From the NCBI RefSeq assembly GCF_033958435.1, contig NC_134138.1:194297298-194361297 (forward strand): DNA of 64,000 nt, given 5' to 3'. Each line of letters opens with the position of its first letter. Positions within the stretch are counted from its first letter, which is position 1. The position numbers and the translations under genes were made by a program. The notes beneath the pieces are model-generated. The model did no database searches and was not told where the DNA came from. It worked only from the letters and a program-made list of their open reading frames with translations. This stretch comes from Carettochelys insculpta (taxonomy: Eukaryota > Chordata > Testudines > Carettochelyidae). Positions 1 through 11,368 of the stretch are shown here, in pieces.

Positions 1-6
1 AAACTT

Positions 7-1660
7 AGCTGCATCTACACTATGAGATAAAATTGTTTTAAAGTCAGTTAGCCTGATTTTTCCAAGTGCCTGTGCTCACTGTAAATTCCATTAGCTCGAT
101 TTATGGACCACTAAAATCAACATGATAACGAAATCCTAAAAATCGTAGTAACCTGACGGGTGTAGCGTTCAATTCGAACTTAAAAATCTGAATGAAGGGT
201 AGTGAGAATTTGGCATGTCTTTATATCGAATTCATTAACCTCCACAGATGTATCGTATGTGCCCCCCAATGCACCACAGTTCTCCGCTCTGGCCTCTTAC
301 ATCTCCACTACTCTCACTTGCAGAGGAATTAGGGAGCAGGATCATTAGAATTTGGCACCTGCAAGCCCATGGCTGTGGGGTCATGAGAGGCTGAAAAATC
401 TTCTCTCTTTTTCTTTGCTAGTAGCGTAGCTATGGGGTCTGTGGTTCTGTGTATTCCCCTGACAGCTCCCTTTTTTCCTGCGCTGCCTGGCACCAGCCGC
501 TCGCCCCCCGTACCGTGTCAGCTAGGCTGTGGGTGGGGGTTGTGCATGTCTGGTAGTACGAGAAACTTCTTTTCAGCCATTTACGTGTTGTCCTGACCCC
601 CACATCCTCTCCCTGCCCTCCCCCCCAGCGGTGCTGCACAGTCTGGAACATTCTGGAACGCCCAGTCGCATCGTGTGGCTTGACCCCAAACCAAAAAAAG
701 GACGTGCTGCACAAGGTGCCAGCCAGCTTGCGTGTGGTGAAGATCATGATTTTTGGGGGCTGGCGCCAGCCAGGGATCTTATAGCTCCCCGGGGGACACT
801 TCCCTCGGTGGTCACGATTTTCGGGGGCTGGCTTTAGCAAGGTTCTTTAACCGCCGGGGGATGTGTCCCTTGGCGGTCACAATTTTGGGGAGGTTGGCTG
901 TAGTCTGGAGTCTTTTAGCCCCCCCGAGCCATACCTGTTTCAATGAAGGCAATGTATTAGCTATGCAATTACCATAGTTGTTGAAGTAAGGCTTGCAGCA
1001 GGAATATTCTTGTCCTTAGGGTCTTCTTTTCCAGATGCAAACCTTGCTGTCATCTGGGGTCTTCCAGCCTGGTGATTCATTCGAGTTTCAGTGTAACAAC
1101 CATGTGTACTTAAGCATAAAGGTCTTCTTTCCCAGGTGGCCTAAATCCAGATTCAAGTTCCTGAAAGGGCCTCCATAGGCAGTCACAATTTTCATGGCTG
1201 TCAAGTAGCCACCCTGGGCCATTACTGATGATTCATTTGAGTTTCAATGTAGCACCCACGTCTACTTAGAGTCCTCTTTCCCAGGAGGCGTAAAGCAATA
1301 TTCAAGCCCACAATAAAGCCTAGGCACACTTTCAGTGGCACACCTTTGTCTACTTAAATATGCTTAACATGGCAGGGGAAAGAGGGGAATGGAATGTGGG
1401 AAAATGGCATTACATACCCACAGCTACTTGTGGGGCCAGAATGCTACAGGGGCTCAGAGAAGTGTGGGATAGGTTCCTGCAATACACAGCTGCAGTACGC
1501 GAGTGAAGCTCAATTTCAGCTACTTGTGTGTGGCAGCAGTAAGTCGAGTTTGTGGGGAGCATGTGGAAAGGTGAAGATGCTCAAAATTGAATGGATAAAA
1601 CCCAGGTTTAAGAAATCGATTGTAATGAAATCAATTTTATCTCAGAGCGTAGATGCAGCC
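7..1660. mobile_element. Long non-autonomous Harbinger-like element
   Basis: The two ends are inverted copies over about 28 bases with two mismatches. The left end reads GCTGCATCTACAC then TGAGATAAAATTG; the right end at 1633-1660 is its reverse complement. This TIR resembles the GGCTGTGTCTACAC ends of the other Harbinger-type elements in the window. The interior has no transposase-like frame; it holds a short tandem repeat at 742-927 and otherwise unrecognised sequence. Flanking triplets (CTT and AAA) do not match, so the target duplication is lost or the interior is composite. Confidence 0.6.
742..927. repeat. Degenerate tandem repeat, about 65-69 bp unit
   Basis: Three successive units start near 742, 811 and 876. 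Each begins with a version of GTCACGATTTT followed by GGGGGCTGGC and a CCCCGGGGGA-like stretch. The units are clearly diverged. A weaker match near 1180 (GTCACAATTTTCATGGCTG) may be a fourth, displaced unit. Confidence 0.7.
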
Positions 1661-4262
1661 AAAGACCTCTCTTCCTGTACCTTTTTTTTTTAAACAATCA
1701 AGGCATTATGTAGGGAGCTAAATAATATACAATCATAAAAGACATTCCCCATTTTTTTGCTATTAATGCATTACTATTATTGTTCCCTCTGGCAGGTTCC
1801 CTCTGTTTCATGATCAGTGCTGTTTGATTCTTGGAATATCTGAATCAAATTGGCAAATGGAAAAATTGTACTAGTTTTACGGTGTTGTGTGATTTTTGTG
1901 ATATACTTGACAAAAGTTGATCTGAAATCACTGACATAATATACAGCTAACCAAACTAATTTCATTGTGTTCCACAAAATAGACAAGAAGCAGAGGCCTG
2001 TATTTTGGATGAAAGCTTAATCCTTAATTCAGTAGAATGATCCCCTCCACTTTTCTTTTCATCCTGATTTATGCACTTATTTTGCCATTCATATTTTGTT
2101 CATTTATTTGAACGGCCATTTTTTGTGCTTCTTTTAGTAAAAATCATAGAAGATACTTCTTATCTTTTCATTCCACATATTCAATATTTGTAAGTTTGTG
2201 CTCATTTTTAGACAGCTATGAAATTGTGTGTGCCTTATATTTCATGAGATTTTAAAAAGTTGTATTGGCAATTTATGGCAGAATATTTCATTTGGCAAAA
2301 ACCTTCCTCCTTATTTTGTGGCAAGTTGGTTTCCAGAAACAAAGTGTTGGAATAATTCATAGTAATTTCAGTATTTATACTGGAAAAATGATTTAATTTC
2401 ACTGCAAAAAAAATTCTACTATAGAGAAGTATCAGCACAGTTCAAAAGGAAGAGTAAAGTTTCTTTAACTTTTCTGTGTCCTGGACGATGCTAGTAGAAT
2501 AGTATGTTATCAAAGATACTTCTGTCCTCTGCTGCTAAATGAGTGTTCAGCTTTCCTTGGGAAAGAAATTACTAATGTGAAAAGAAGACCAGAATTTTCG
2601 CATTTGGGTGGCACTGGCAGTGCATCATTTAACTGCAAAGCCTACCATGAACGCATCACCCCTGTCCTCTGTAGTCCACGCACGCTTCCTATAGAACATT
2701 GAATCAAATTCAACATTTCTGTGTTTCTCGTCATTGCACAAAATGTTCGGAGCCCAGGATACCTGAGAGAGCACCTGAAGAACCAGATGAGGACTGTGGT
2801 AAAATGACTGGTCCTCAAACACGGTGGAGCTATTCAACACAAAGGCGAAACTTATTTGTGCGAGAGAGGGTTTCCTTGGGGCGCTGGTCAGACTTTGGCA
2901 TGAGCGCCACACAACTTCATATAAAAGCTGCAGTGAATCTTATGGCTCTTAGGAGGTGAATCTCCTTCTATATTTCCAATGCAAAGTCACAAGCCCAGTA
3001 CTCACAGCCTAATACAGCTGTGGGGCATAGTGATACTGGGTAAGTCTCCAGTTTGTCCTCTGGTGATTCCTCCCTGTCCAGTACTCTCCTGACTCCTGTC
3101 CTGGGATGTGGGTCAGCTCCTGATAGGTCCCCTTTTTCCCCATACCTTGTTGCTCTCCCACTCCCTTACTCTTGGAAAAAACACCCCTGCTGGATGTGGG
3201 TTTAAAGGGACTGTGCACTCTAAATCCCAACGAAGTTAGACATGTGAAAAAACTTTTCCTTCTCCAAAAATTAAGATGGATCTTGATTGAAGAACAGCCA
3301 CGCTGCGGAGAGTGTGCTAAAGCAACCTGAGAATGAGACTGGTCACGTTTGCACTAACAGTGATGAAGAATCTAGTCAATGCTATTAGGGCCATTAGTGA
3401 TGGAAACTTTTGTTCCTTCTGTTTTTGAGCATCATGTTGATATAACATTTCCTCAGTTGTATCACAAATCACAGCTGTGATGTTGGTTTAAAGAGAGATG
3501 GTTGTATTGGAGGCTGAAGATTGTACCCTCAGCTGTCAGTGACAGCGAAAAAGACGAGCGGCAGGATCAAAATACGAGGAAAATGAGGAGAAAAGGTTAT
3601 TGCAAATAATGCTAAGCAATTCTCAAGGCCATGGATCAGAATGTACACAAGGAAGAAGAAGAAAGCCTGGTGTGGAAATGTCCAGAATTGTATGTAAGTT
3701 TTGGACAAGAAAACCTGCTAGGGAGATGCCCTGGTTCAGAGTTGGAACCTAAGTGAGGACTTGTGTGCTTGCTGGCTCACAACTGTCTGAATCATGGCAC
3801 TGCTATGGTTTGTCATAATGATATATTTTTGGTGGTATTGCTGATTTCTTTCCATTATTTATTAGCTTTCACCCAGGAAGCCAGTGCTGTACTAAAGAAG
3901 TTCACAGTGTGGCACATCTAAAAAGAAAAGTCAGGATTGTATGTTTTGAAAGCATTCTAACAGTCTGATCAGTTAGGCGAGTGAGAGGAGACAAAGCAAG
4001 CTGAAAGCTTCTTCCAGCACACCATGGGGAAACACAGAAAATATGATTTGCACAGTTGCTCACAAAAGGCAAGACAGACACTGTGTTTTTGAGGCAGGAC
4101 TGACAATGACATCCCATCTCCTCTGCTGTCATTTCCTGGTGAGGAAAGCTGATGGGGAAGCTGTTTTTTTCATACGTAAGGTAATTACTCTCTCTATCAA
4201 GACAAAGTCCCAAAGAGTCAAATTTGAGAATAAATTCAAATTTCATATCTTTGATACTCATA
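1661..4262. other. Intron sequence, no gene recognised
   Basis: AT-rich sequence read as MYRIP intron because it lies upstream of recognised MYRIP exons on the same strand. Short frames, including one at 2699-2959, have no recognisable domain and no convincing splice borders. Confidence 0.6.
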
Positions 4263-4658
4263 GGCTGTGTCTACACTAGCCCCCTTTTTCAAAGGGGGCA
4301 TGTTAATAATCCCAAGCAGGGAACAGCAATGAGGTGCTGTGATGCACACACAGCACCTCATTAGGCTAATTTTTGCTGCGGCAACTTCAAAGTTGATAAC
4401 TTTGAAGTACTGACAAGGTGTGTAGCCGTGGACACTGAAATAATTTTGGGAGTAAGGGCACTTCGAAGTTGCATGGGTACTTCAAAGTGCCCACGGCTAC
4501 ACGGCTTGCCGGTGCTTCAAAGTTATCAACTTCGAAGTTGCCACAGGAAAAATTAGCCTAATGAGGTGCTGCGTATGCATCGCAGTACGTCATTGCTGTT
4601 GCCTGCTCAGGCTGTTTATCACGCCCCCTTCCAAGGATGGGGGAAGTGTAGACAAGCC
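4263..4658. mobile_element. Palindromic Harbinger-type MITE (copy A)
   Basis: Ends are GGCTGTGTCTACACTAGCC on the left and its relative GTGTAGACAAGCC on the right. The interior is strongly palindromic, with mirrored GCACCTCATTAGGCTAAT and CTTCGAAGT blocks. CATA occurs directly on both sides (4259-4262 and 4659-4662), consistent with a target duplication of 3-4 bases. There is no coding frame. Confidence 0.8.
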
Positions 4659-4837
4659 CATAGTGATCTCAGGCAAGTCACTGAACTTAATAGGCACTTG
4701 GCAGTAAGTAATTTTCTTCCCTCTTTGCCCCCCCACCCCCCAAGCTGATCTGTCAGTTTTCATTTCATGTTTGTTTGTTTGTTTTCTATCTCTGTTATAT
4801 ATTTGTTGTGCCAGTTTGTTTTCAGCGCTATTTCCAG

Positions 4838-4950
4838 AGCTGAAGAAGTGGGCCTGCCCCATGAAAGTTCATCACCCAATAAATTGTTTTATTAGTCTTT
4901 AAAGTGCTACATGACAGCTTTTTTGTTTTGCGAAGTTACAGACTGTAAAT
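4838..4950 (-). mobile_element. Tortoise pol III-type SINE, minus strand
   Basis: Reading on minus, the body contains AAGACTAATAAAACAATTT and the tail CACTTCTTCAGCTC. The tRNA-like head is partly lost (only a trace near 4935-4950). An upstream stretch (about 4760-4837) may belong to the same composite repeat. Confidence 0.75.
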
Positions 4951-7612
4951 ATTCAAGGCCTGTAATTTTTTTTCCTCTGCTCCCATTGTCTTAAATGATC
5001 TCAAACTCAGTGGAGCAGGTTCTGATTTCAATTGCAGATATTAAATGTCAGAGGAGTTTCACTGAGCTCAGTTGAAATCAATGGTGCTATTCCAGACTTA
5101 CACCTGAGTATCTGAGATCAAAATCCGGCCTCGTGCTTCCAAAGTATGGTTGTGTTTAGAGCAGAGCTAGATATTTGTAATACAGATTGCCTGCATGTCT
5201 GTCTCGTCAATATTAGTTATCTGACTGTGAGACAAAGCAGATGTGAGAGACTTTATCATGGTGTGATAGCTGTCTTTTTGAATCACCCGTAGGAGGCAAT
5301 GATGACTCTTCTTCCAGTGATAAGATGAATAAAGCATGTAACAAATGTCACCCAAGCGGCCCTTTTATCCGTTTGAATGTCCACTACAAATGTGCCATTG
5401 CTAGGTATGTGTCTGTGAATTTTAGGAGAGTATTACTGTGTCCCAGAGCTTTTAATTTTTCTTTTAAACCAAGACAACTAATCTCACAGGTACCCCTACA
5501 ATATTCACTCTTAGTACACATGTTGGTAATTGCAATCCAGATTCTTTGCTGGTGTAAATCAGTGTAGCTCCATTGAGGATCTGGGCCAGTGTGTCCAGGG
5601 ATCATGCAGTGTTGAGGATCCTGTGTACTGCTCAGGCATCTTTCTCTTCCGTGGTAAAATATTGAGCCATATGTAAGTATAATGTTATATACAATTGCCT
5701 GTCTTGTCATGATGTTACTGAACTGTCTGTTATCACGTTAATGCTTAAAAGTCCAGATCAGGATGGAGTCTAGATTTTTAGGCACTTTACAAACACACAT
5801 GAAGATATAGTCCCTGCCTCTAAAAAGGCTTTTTACAATTTTAAAGGCATGTGCAAAACCCAATGAAGCCAATGTAGAGACACTCCTAGACTTCAGAGCC
5901 CTTTGGGTCAGGATATATGACATTAGCAGTAAGTCAGGCCTTGGTTCTGTAACCCCACATATGACTGTGCTTACTTTTGAATACATGACTACTATTGATT
6001 TCAGTGAGACTACTCACATGTTTTTAAGCATGGCGCACGCTCAAATGTTCTGGGAATCAGGGCCTTCATTAACTGGCTACTGCTTCATCAGCTTCTTTGA
6101 CAATCGGAATATTTGGAAGTTCTGTAATTTTAAGGCAGCTACGCTCTACTTGTCATATATAAAAAGGGGATGAATCCCTGCTTCAATTGCAAACTTTAAC
6201 TCAACACACGTTATGTGTTATGGCTTTAACTCAGCCTTAACTGTGGAATTTTGAGTGACGCTTCCACAATATACCACACAGCTAGTTTGAGGTTAATCTT
6301 GCCATTACAAAGCCCATGAATGTAACTCCCACTGGCATCCCTGTTTCTTCCACTGATTGCGGACAGGGAAATGGCCTTTTCTTATAACAGCAATGTCCTG
6401 TGACCTGCGATTGCATGATTCATTTTTTGGATATGGTCCCATCAAAATTGGTAGGATATCTTCAGTATTAATTAAAATAGGTCTTTGCCCTCTCTGTTGC
6501 CTCTTGCTTCAATTCTGTCTCACACACAAATGATTTTGAAAAAGCGAGAGATTGAATTTGTTACCATCTGGGGCCAGCAACCCTGGCAGATCAATCTCTA
6601 GAGAGGTCAGGGATCCAGAATCCCTTGTCTGTTTGTCTCTGGATCTCAAGGGGGGGCCCTTCCCTCTTTAACATTTGGTCAGGGAGGATACTGTTGTCTA
6701 CCTTGACCTTCATTAATAGGAGATTTAGAGTTGCCTTCCATCAGGGCTGGTGACAGACTTCTCCAGGACCTGGGCAAGAGGCTCATGGAGGGCCATAGCT
6801 CTGCCCCCAGAAGAGGTGGAGCTTTGAGCAGAAGGATGGGGCTAAGGTTAGACAGCCCACAGTGCTACCACCATCCCTTAATGCCTCTCAGGGCTCTGGT
6901 GGTGATTTAAATGGCCTGGGATTCCAGCTGCTACAGTATCACCAGCGGCAGCCAAAAACCCTGGGCCCTTTTTAATTGTCAGTCCCTGGGGCACCTGTCC
7001 CCTTTGCTTGCCCTTTCATCAGCTCTGCCTTCCACTCTTGCCAGCTACAGACCCCCCCAGCTCCAGGGAGCCTTGCAGAATTTACTGCCTCCCAACGAGA
7101 GTTGTTGAGGCATCTCCTGATGCCCACCTTCTACAGGAACTCTTCCAAAAAACCCAGCAACTGGTCAAAAAATTGAAATAAAAAATCATGCCCATTTTCA
7201 CAAAGGAATTTGCTGAGTGTTCATATCCTCTCCCACTCCTCCGCCCCCGTCCTTTTCAAGTCCCCAGTTTGGGGAAATTTGTAATTCTGAAACTGAAATA
7301 ATTTTGACCACCTCTGTAGTTACTCAAAAAAGGAATAGAAAAATGTATTCAAGCAGGGAACATTTCCCGCTTGGGCCTAAGAGCTCACAGAGGTCTCTAA
7401 AATCCCTAAAATTTGGTTGTGATGTTTCTGGCAGTTATTCAACCATACTATCAGTTTTCTTCAAAATACGGGCCAGGAGAAAGGTGAGTTGTAAGTGTCC
7501 TTCACTACGACATTTTTAGGAAGTTTAAATTCTGAATTTAATTATCATTTCTCAAAAATTATTAGAAAATGCAATAATAAGAAATATTTGCAAGTGAACC
7601 AGACTTTTTTTA
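4951..7612. other. Intron sequence with old decayed repeats
   Basis: No gene seen. Short stretches near 5060-5130 and 5545-5590 resemble ancient sauropsid interspersed repeats (phrases such as GGTGTAAATCAGTGTAGCTCC) that I cannot name with certainty. Confidence 0.5.
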
Positions 7613-7914
7613 AGTATCAGAGGGGTAGCCGTGTTAGTCTGGATCTGTAGCAGCAACGAAGGGTCCTGTGGCACCTTATAGACTAACAGAAAAGTTTAGA
7701 GCATGAGCTTTCGTGAGTTAACTCACTTCTTCAGATGCTGTCAGATGCTGACTGTATGTTGAAATACAGTAGCTAAACACAGGATGGTCACACAGGATGC
7801 TCATGCTGTCAGATGCTGTCATCTGAAGAAGTGAGTTAACTCACGAAAGCTCATGCTCTAAACTTTTCTGTTAGTCTATAAGGTGCCACAGGACCTTTCG
7901 TTGCTGCTCCAGAT
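7613..7914. mobile_element. Inverted tail-to-tail SINE pair (unit 1)
   Basis: A plus-strand SINE copy (7613-7740; head AGGGGTAGCCGTGTTAGTC, tail CACTTCTTCAGATGC) is followed by a minus-strand copy (7819-7914) that repeats the body and tail in reverse. The arms match closely over about 95 bases, so the region can form a large hairpin with a loop of about 80 bases. CCAGA plus a T run occurs on both outer sides, but one copy may be SINE sequence. Confidence 0.8.
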
Positions 7915-9574
7915 TTTTTTGTTTACATGTAACCATTTTGTTGGAATCAAACACTGCAGCATTCTTATGCTGCATAAGTAAATGCTCCAGGATCTTCTAG
8001 GGAAAAAGAAGTCACAGAATCTGTAACTCCTGTGTTTAGCTACTGTATTTCAAGATACAGTCACACATTTTGCCACACATCCTAAACATTTGGTATTACT
8101 GTCAAGCCAATTTCCAGGCTTTGTTGCTGCTTTGGATTTAGTGATTTTGCTGCAGATCTACAATTTTAAAAAGAAGCAGAACTACAGCCGCCATTAAAAC
8201 TTTTCGCAGAAGTCTAGAAGATCCTAAAATGAGTATCTTTCCTTTAACTTCTTTTGGTCAGTAATGTATTGAATAAGTGGTGTTTCACTTCAAATCTTGA
8301 TTTCTTAGGGTCTGTCTTTGATAGTCTTATTGCACAGTAACAGTGCCTTTTTTCCGATTTAGCTTAATACACTCAGGAAACAGAATAAGCTAAATCAGAA
8401 AAAGGCGCTTTTATCATAATTATGTAATAATGTTGTAAAAATTATAATAGTGGCCACCCAGGGAGTCATTTCAGAAAAGCTGTTGCAGAATAGCTGTTCT
8501 AGTCACTGTCTCCCCACGTTGATATGCTCTCAGAAACTTAGACAGAAAAACTTTAAAGAGCTAGAAGTTTATACATAATCCATAATACTAGTAAGTGCTA
8601 CAGATTCTGTGAAAAAATAAATACCGAATTCAGATCTGTAATTCCTTGGAACATATGTCAATGCAGTATACTTTGAAGAAAAGTCAAGACTCCTGTCCAT
8701 AATACTTTTTTGTCTTAATTAATAGGATAAAACAAAAAAAGGTACTTGTGAAGACAAATAATGAAAGCAAAGTACTACTGATTTCCTCCTCCCTCCTATA
8801 TTATTATTGATCTATTTTAACCTAATTGGCACTTCCAAAACTAAATGGAAAAAAACACTAGACTCTTAAGAAAGACACAGGTAACTTTGTGATTCAGGTA
8901 CTTCTGCTCTGTACAGAGTGTCCTTACCCTGCTTGTTAATGACTGTCTCTTGTCCTTGACAACCTGCAGACCAGTGACCCTTCAACAAACTCTGTTTGCT
9001 TTTGTTCTCATTCTTTCATCTCAAGCCTCTAATTTTTCCTCATAATTTGGTTGAATAACAGTCCTAAAGATGACTTAATGTACAAGGGATGAATCCACAC
9101 ATGGTGTGTGGGGGGGAAATCAAATGTTCAATAAGATAAGCGCGCTTCTTAAAAAAAGTATAGCTAATTTAGCTAAACACAAATAAGAATCACTGAAACT
9201 TAACTGCACCAGAGTTTGCAAGAAATGAAAGCAAATTATTTTTTTCTGCCTCCCATTGAATGTGCAAGTTGAACGACTTACTTTTATTAAACAACAATCA
9301 TGTAAACAGGTTAAAAGTGTAAAATCAGTGAATTACACACTGTCACTATGTAACTGTCCGTAGTTTTTATCTTACAGTAACTTTACATATGGGTAGATTT
9401 ACGCATGAGCCATAACACAGCTGCATAATGTTTGCAGGCTTGGGAATTAATAATTACATTTAAGGGTTGACCCTTCAAACACTTACTTCTCTGAATAATT
9501 GCACTGAAGTATTCCCGTGTGTTTCCGTGTGAAATCAATGGGAGCATTTGCATTGATTTAAGTTCACTTTAGAT
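7915..9574. other. Intron sequence, no gene recognised
   Basis: AT-rich, with the small hairpin at 8340-8411 annotated separately. No exon-like frame or other repeat family recognised. Confidence 0.5.
8340..8411. repeat. Short palindrome, about 23-bp arms
   Basis: Left arm TGCCTTTTTTCCGATTTAGC and right arm GCTAAATCAGAAAAAGGCGC are near-perfect reverse complements around a loop of about 25 bases. It may be the core of a small MITE, but outer TIRs are not clear. Confidence 0.6.
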
Positions 9575-9868
9575 CAGTGGTTCCCAACCTGCGGCCCAAA
9601 GACCCTATCACAGGGGTTTCATGAACTAACTAAATAAATAAATATGATCATTGAAAATAAGTTTTAAATAAATTGCAAAGTTACAGTCAATTGTTATTTT
9701 GAAATTAAACATCTTCCAATAATGTTATCAATTGTTGTCTGAAAATCTATGTTGCGGTTTCCTTTTTCGTTTAATGAAGTGTACGTAGAATTGTCTTTGA
9801 CTGGGGTCCACAGACAGTTTGGGAGGGTGATTGGGGGTCCCCGTTAATTAAAAGGTTGGGAACCACTG
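9575..9868. mobile_element. hAT-type MITE
   Basis: Terminal inverted repeats are CAGTGGTTCCCAACCTG on the left and AAGGTTGGGAACCACTG on the right, typical of hAT non-autonomous elements. The AT-rich interior has no transposase. The flanking octamers do not match, so the 8-bp target duplication has decayed. Confidence 0.8.
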
Positions 9869-11173
9869 CAATCATACCATGAGCATTTCCAGGATCAGAT
9901 TTAGTTCCTGTCTTCACTGGTCTTAATTTTCTTCTCATCCTGCTGTAAATCAGAGGTACCTTATTGCTGTCAAAGAAATTACACTGGTCTACAACCAGTG
10001 TAAAACTAATCAGAATAAGGTATATTGACTGTACAAATGAGACTCGATAGAACACGGGTGGAGAGGATACACAATTTTTCATGCTAGTTAAAGTAAGTTG
10101 TTTATTCAATATAGGAATCAGAAAAAGGAGAATTTAAACATTGTGTTCCTGATTTTAAAGTGTCCTTAATTCAGCCTCTTTTGGGAAATCTGACAAAAAA
10201 TTGATGACACAGCTACTCCAAAACTATTATTGTAATAGTCAAATGACTATTTGACTTCCTCATTTATGGATAACAGTAAGATGGCTAGATGTTTGTATGT
10301 CCTCCACTGAGCCCATAAATCAGTGATCCCACAGTTATTTGCTGGTACCTAACATAGGGTGACAAGATTTTAAAATCTGATTATAAATTCTGCCACCTGA
10401 TAGGTGCATACAGCTCCCATTGGTTTCAAAGTGAGAGATGTGTGTTGTATATGGTGGTTTGTTTTTTTTTTAAAAAAAGTGTGTGTACTGAGTTGGCTCC
10501 CCAAGCCCCACCCCACTGGGTTCCCATGGCTGAAGCTGATGAGGGGCCGGTACTCAGTACCAGAAAGTACTGGCACAAAAAAGGCACTGCTTGAACATAT
10601 TTGGGGATAGAATTTCGTCCTATGAGCCCTAGAATTTCGTCCTAAACTGGCCCAGGAGTGCTCAAAGTGGCGGTGTGCCCCCTCAAGGGGGGCATGAAAA
10701 TTTATAAGGGGGGCACAGTGTGATCAGGAGGCCTCTTTCCCCTCTCCCCCCCTGGCCTCCGCTGCCTCTCCCCGTCTCCACTGTCTCCCTTCTTCCCCTT
10801 CTCCTCACAGCCTCTGCCACCATTGCAGAGGGAGTGCAGTAGTCACTCTTGGGAGACCACCGCCCTTCTCTGGGGCCATCCGGGGCATCATTAGACAGGT
10901 TGTGAGGGAGGCCACTAACTGCAGAGATAAAAAATGGGGCCTGACCTAAAAAGTTTGCTCAGCTGTGAACTAGGACATTCCAGTTTTAAAGTGTTCGGCT
11001 ATTTAAAATACATGGCTTAGAGGCCTCTGTAGTCATATGAAACACCTGAGTATTCTTTTAGAAGGCATGTTTAAAATAAAGCTACAGACAAGATAAAACA
11101 CTCTCACCGTAATTATACCTCTGTGCTAACATAATGCTGTTGTTTATCCCTATCTACTCTTGTAACAAAACAG
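9869..11173. other. Intron sequence, no gene recognised
   Basis: Includes a repeat-like GC-rich part (about 10640-10960) with phrases such as AAGGGGGGCATGAAAATTTA that may be a decayed DNA transposon. A pyrimidine-rich tract and CAG acceptor precede the exon at 11174. Confidence 0.5.
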
Positions 11174-11368
11174 AAGTACTCTGCTGTCTCTCTCTGCAAC
11201 ATCTCTACAGAGGTCCTAAAAGTCATCAATGCCACTGAGGAACTGATAGCAGAATCCACTGGTCCCAGTGATTTCCCAGCAGATATGGAGGAGAGAGAGA
11301 GTGGGGCATTTCCACTAGGCACGGACCCTGTCGGACTTGATGAGCAGCTCACCACGCTGGAAGAAAAC
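11174..11368 (+). CDS. MYRIP: MYRIP coding exon (sixth from the 3' end)
   Basis: The exon is 195 bases (65 codons), phase 0 at both ends. It follows acceptor AAACAG and precedes donor GTAGGA. The encoded peptide includes VLKVINATEELI and LDEQLTTLEEN, which I recognise from MYRIP (Slac2-c). In known vertebrates MYRIP links Rab27a on secretory granules or melanosomes to myosin VIIa/Va and F-actin; this exon lies in the C-terminal region of the protein. The joint with the next exon restores EEN-VYLTAGTVY without a gap, which supports the chosen borders. An internal AG at 11209-11212 could serve as an alternative acceptor. Melanophilin is the paralogue to exclude; the sequence fits MYRIP better. 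Confidence 0.85.

Noticed and set aside
2699..2959. Possible upstream MYRIP exon
   Set aside because: The frame has no similarity I recognise and no convincing acceptor/donor pair.
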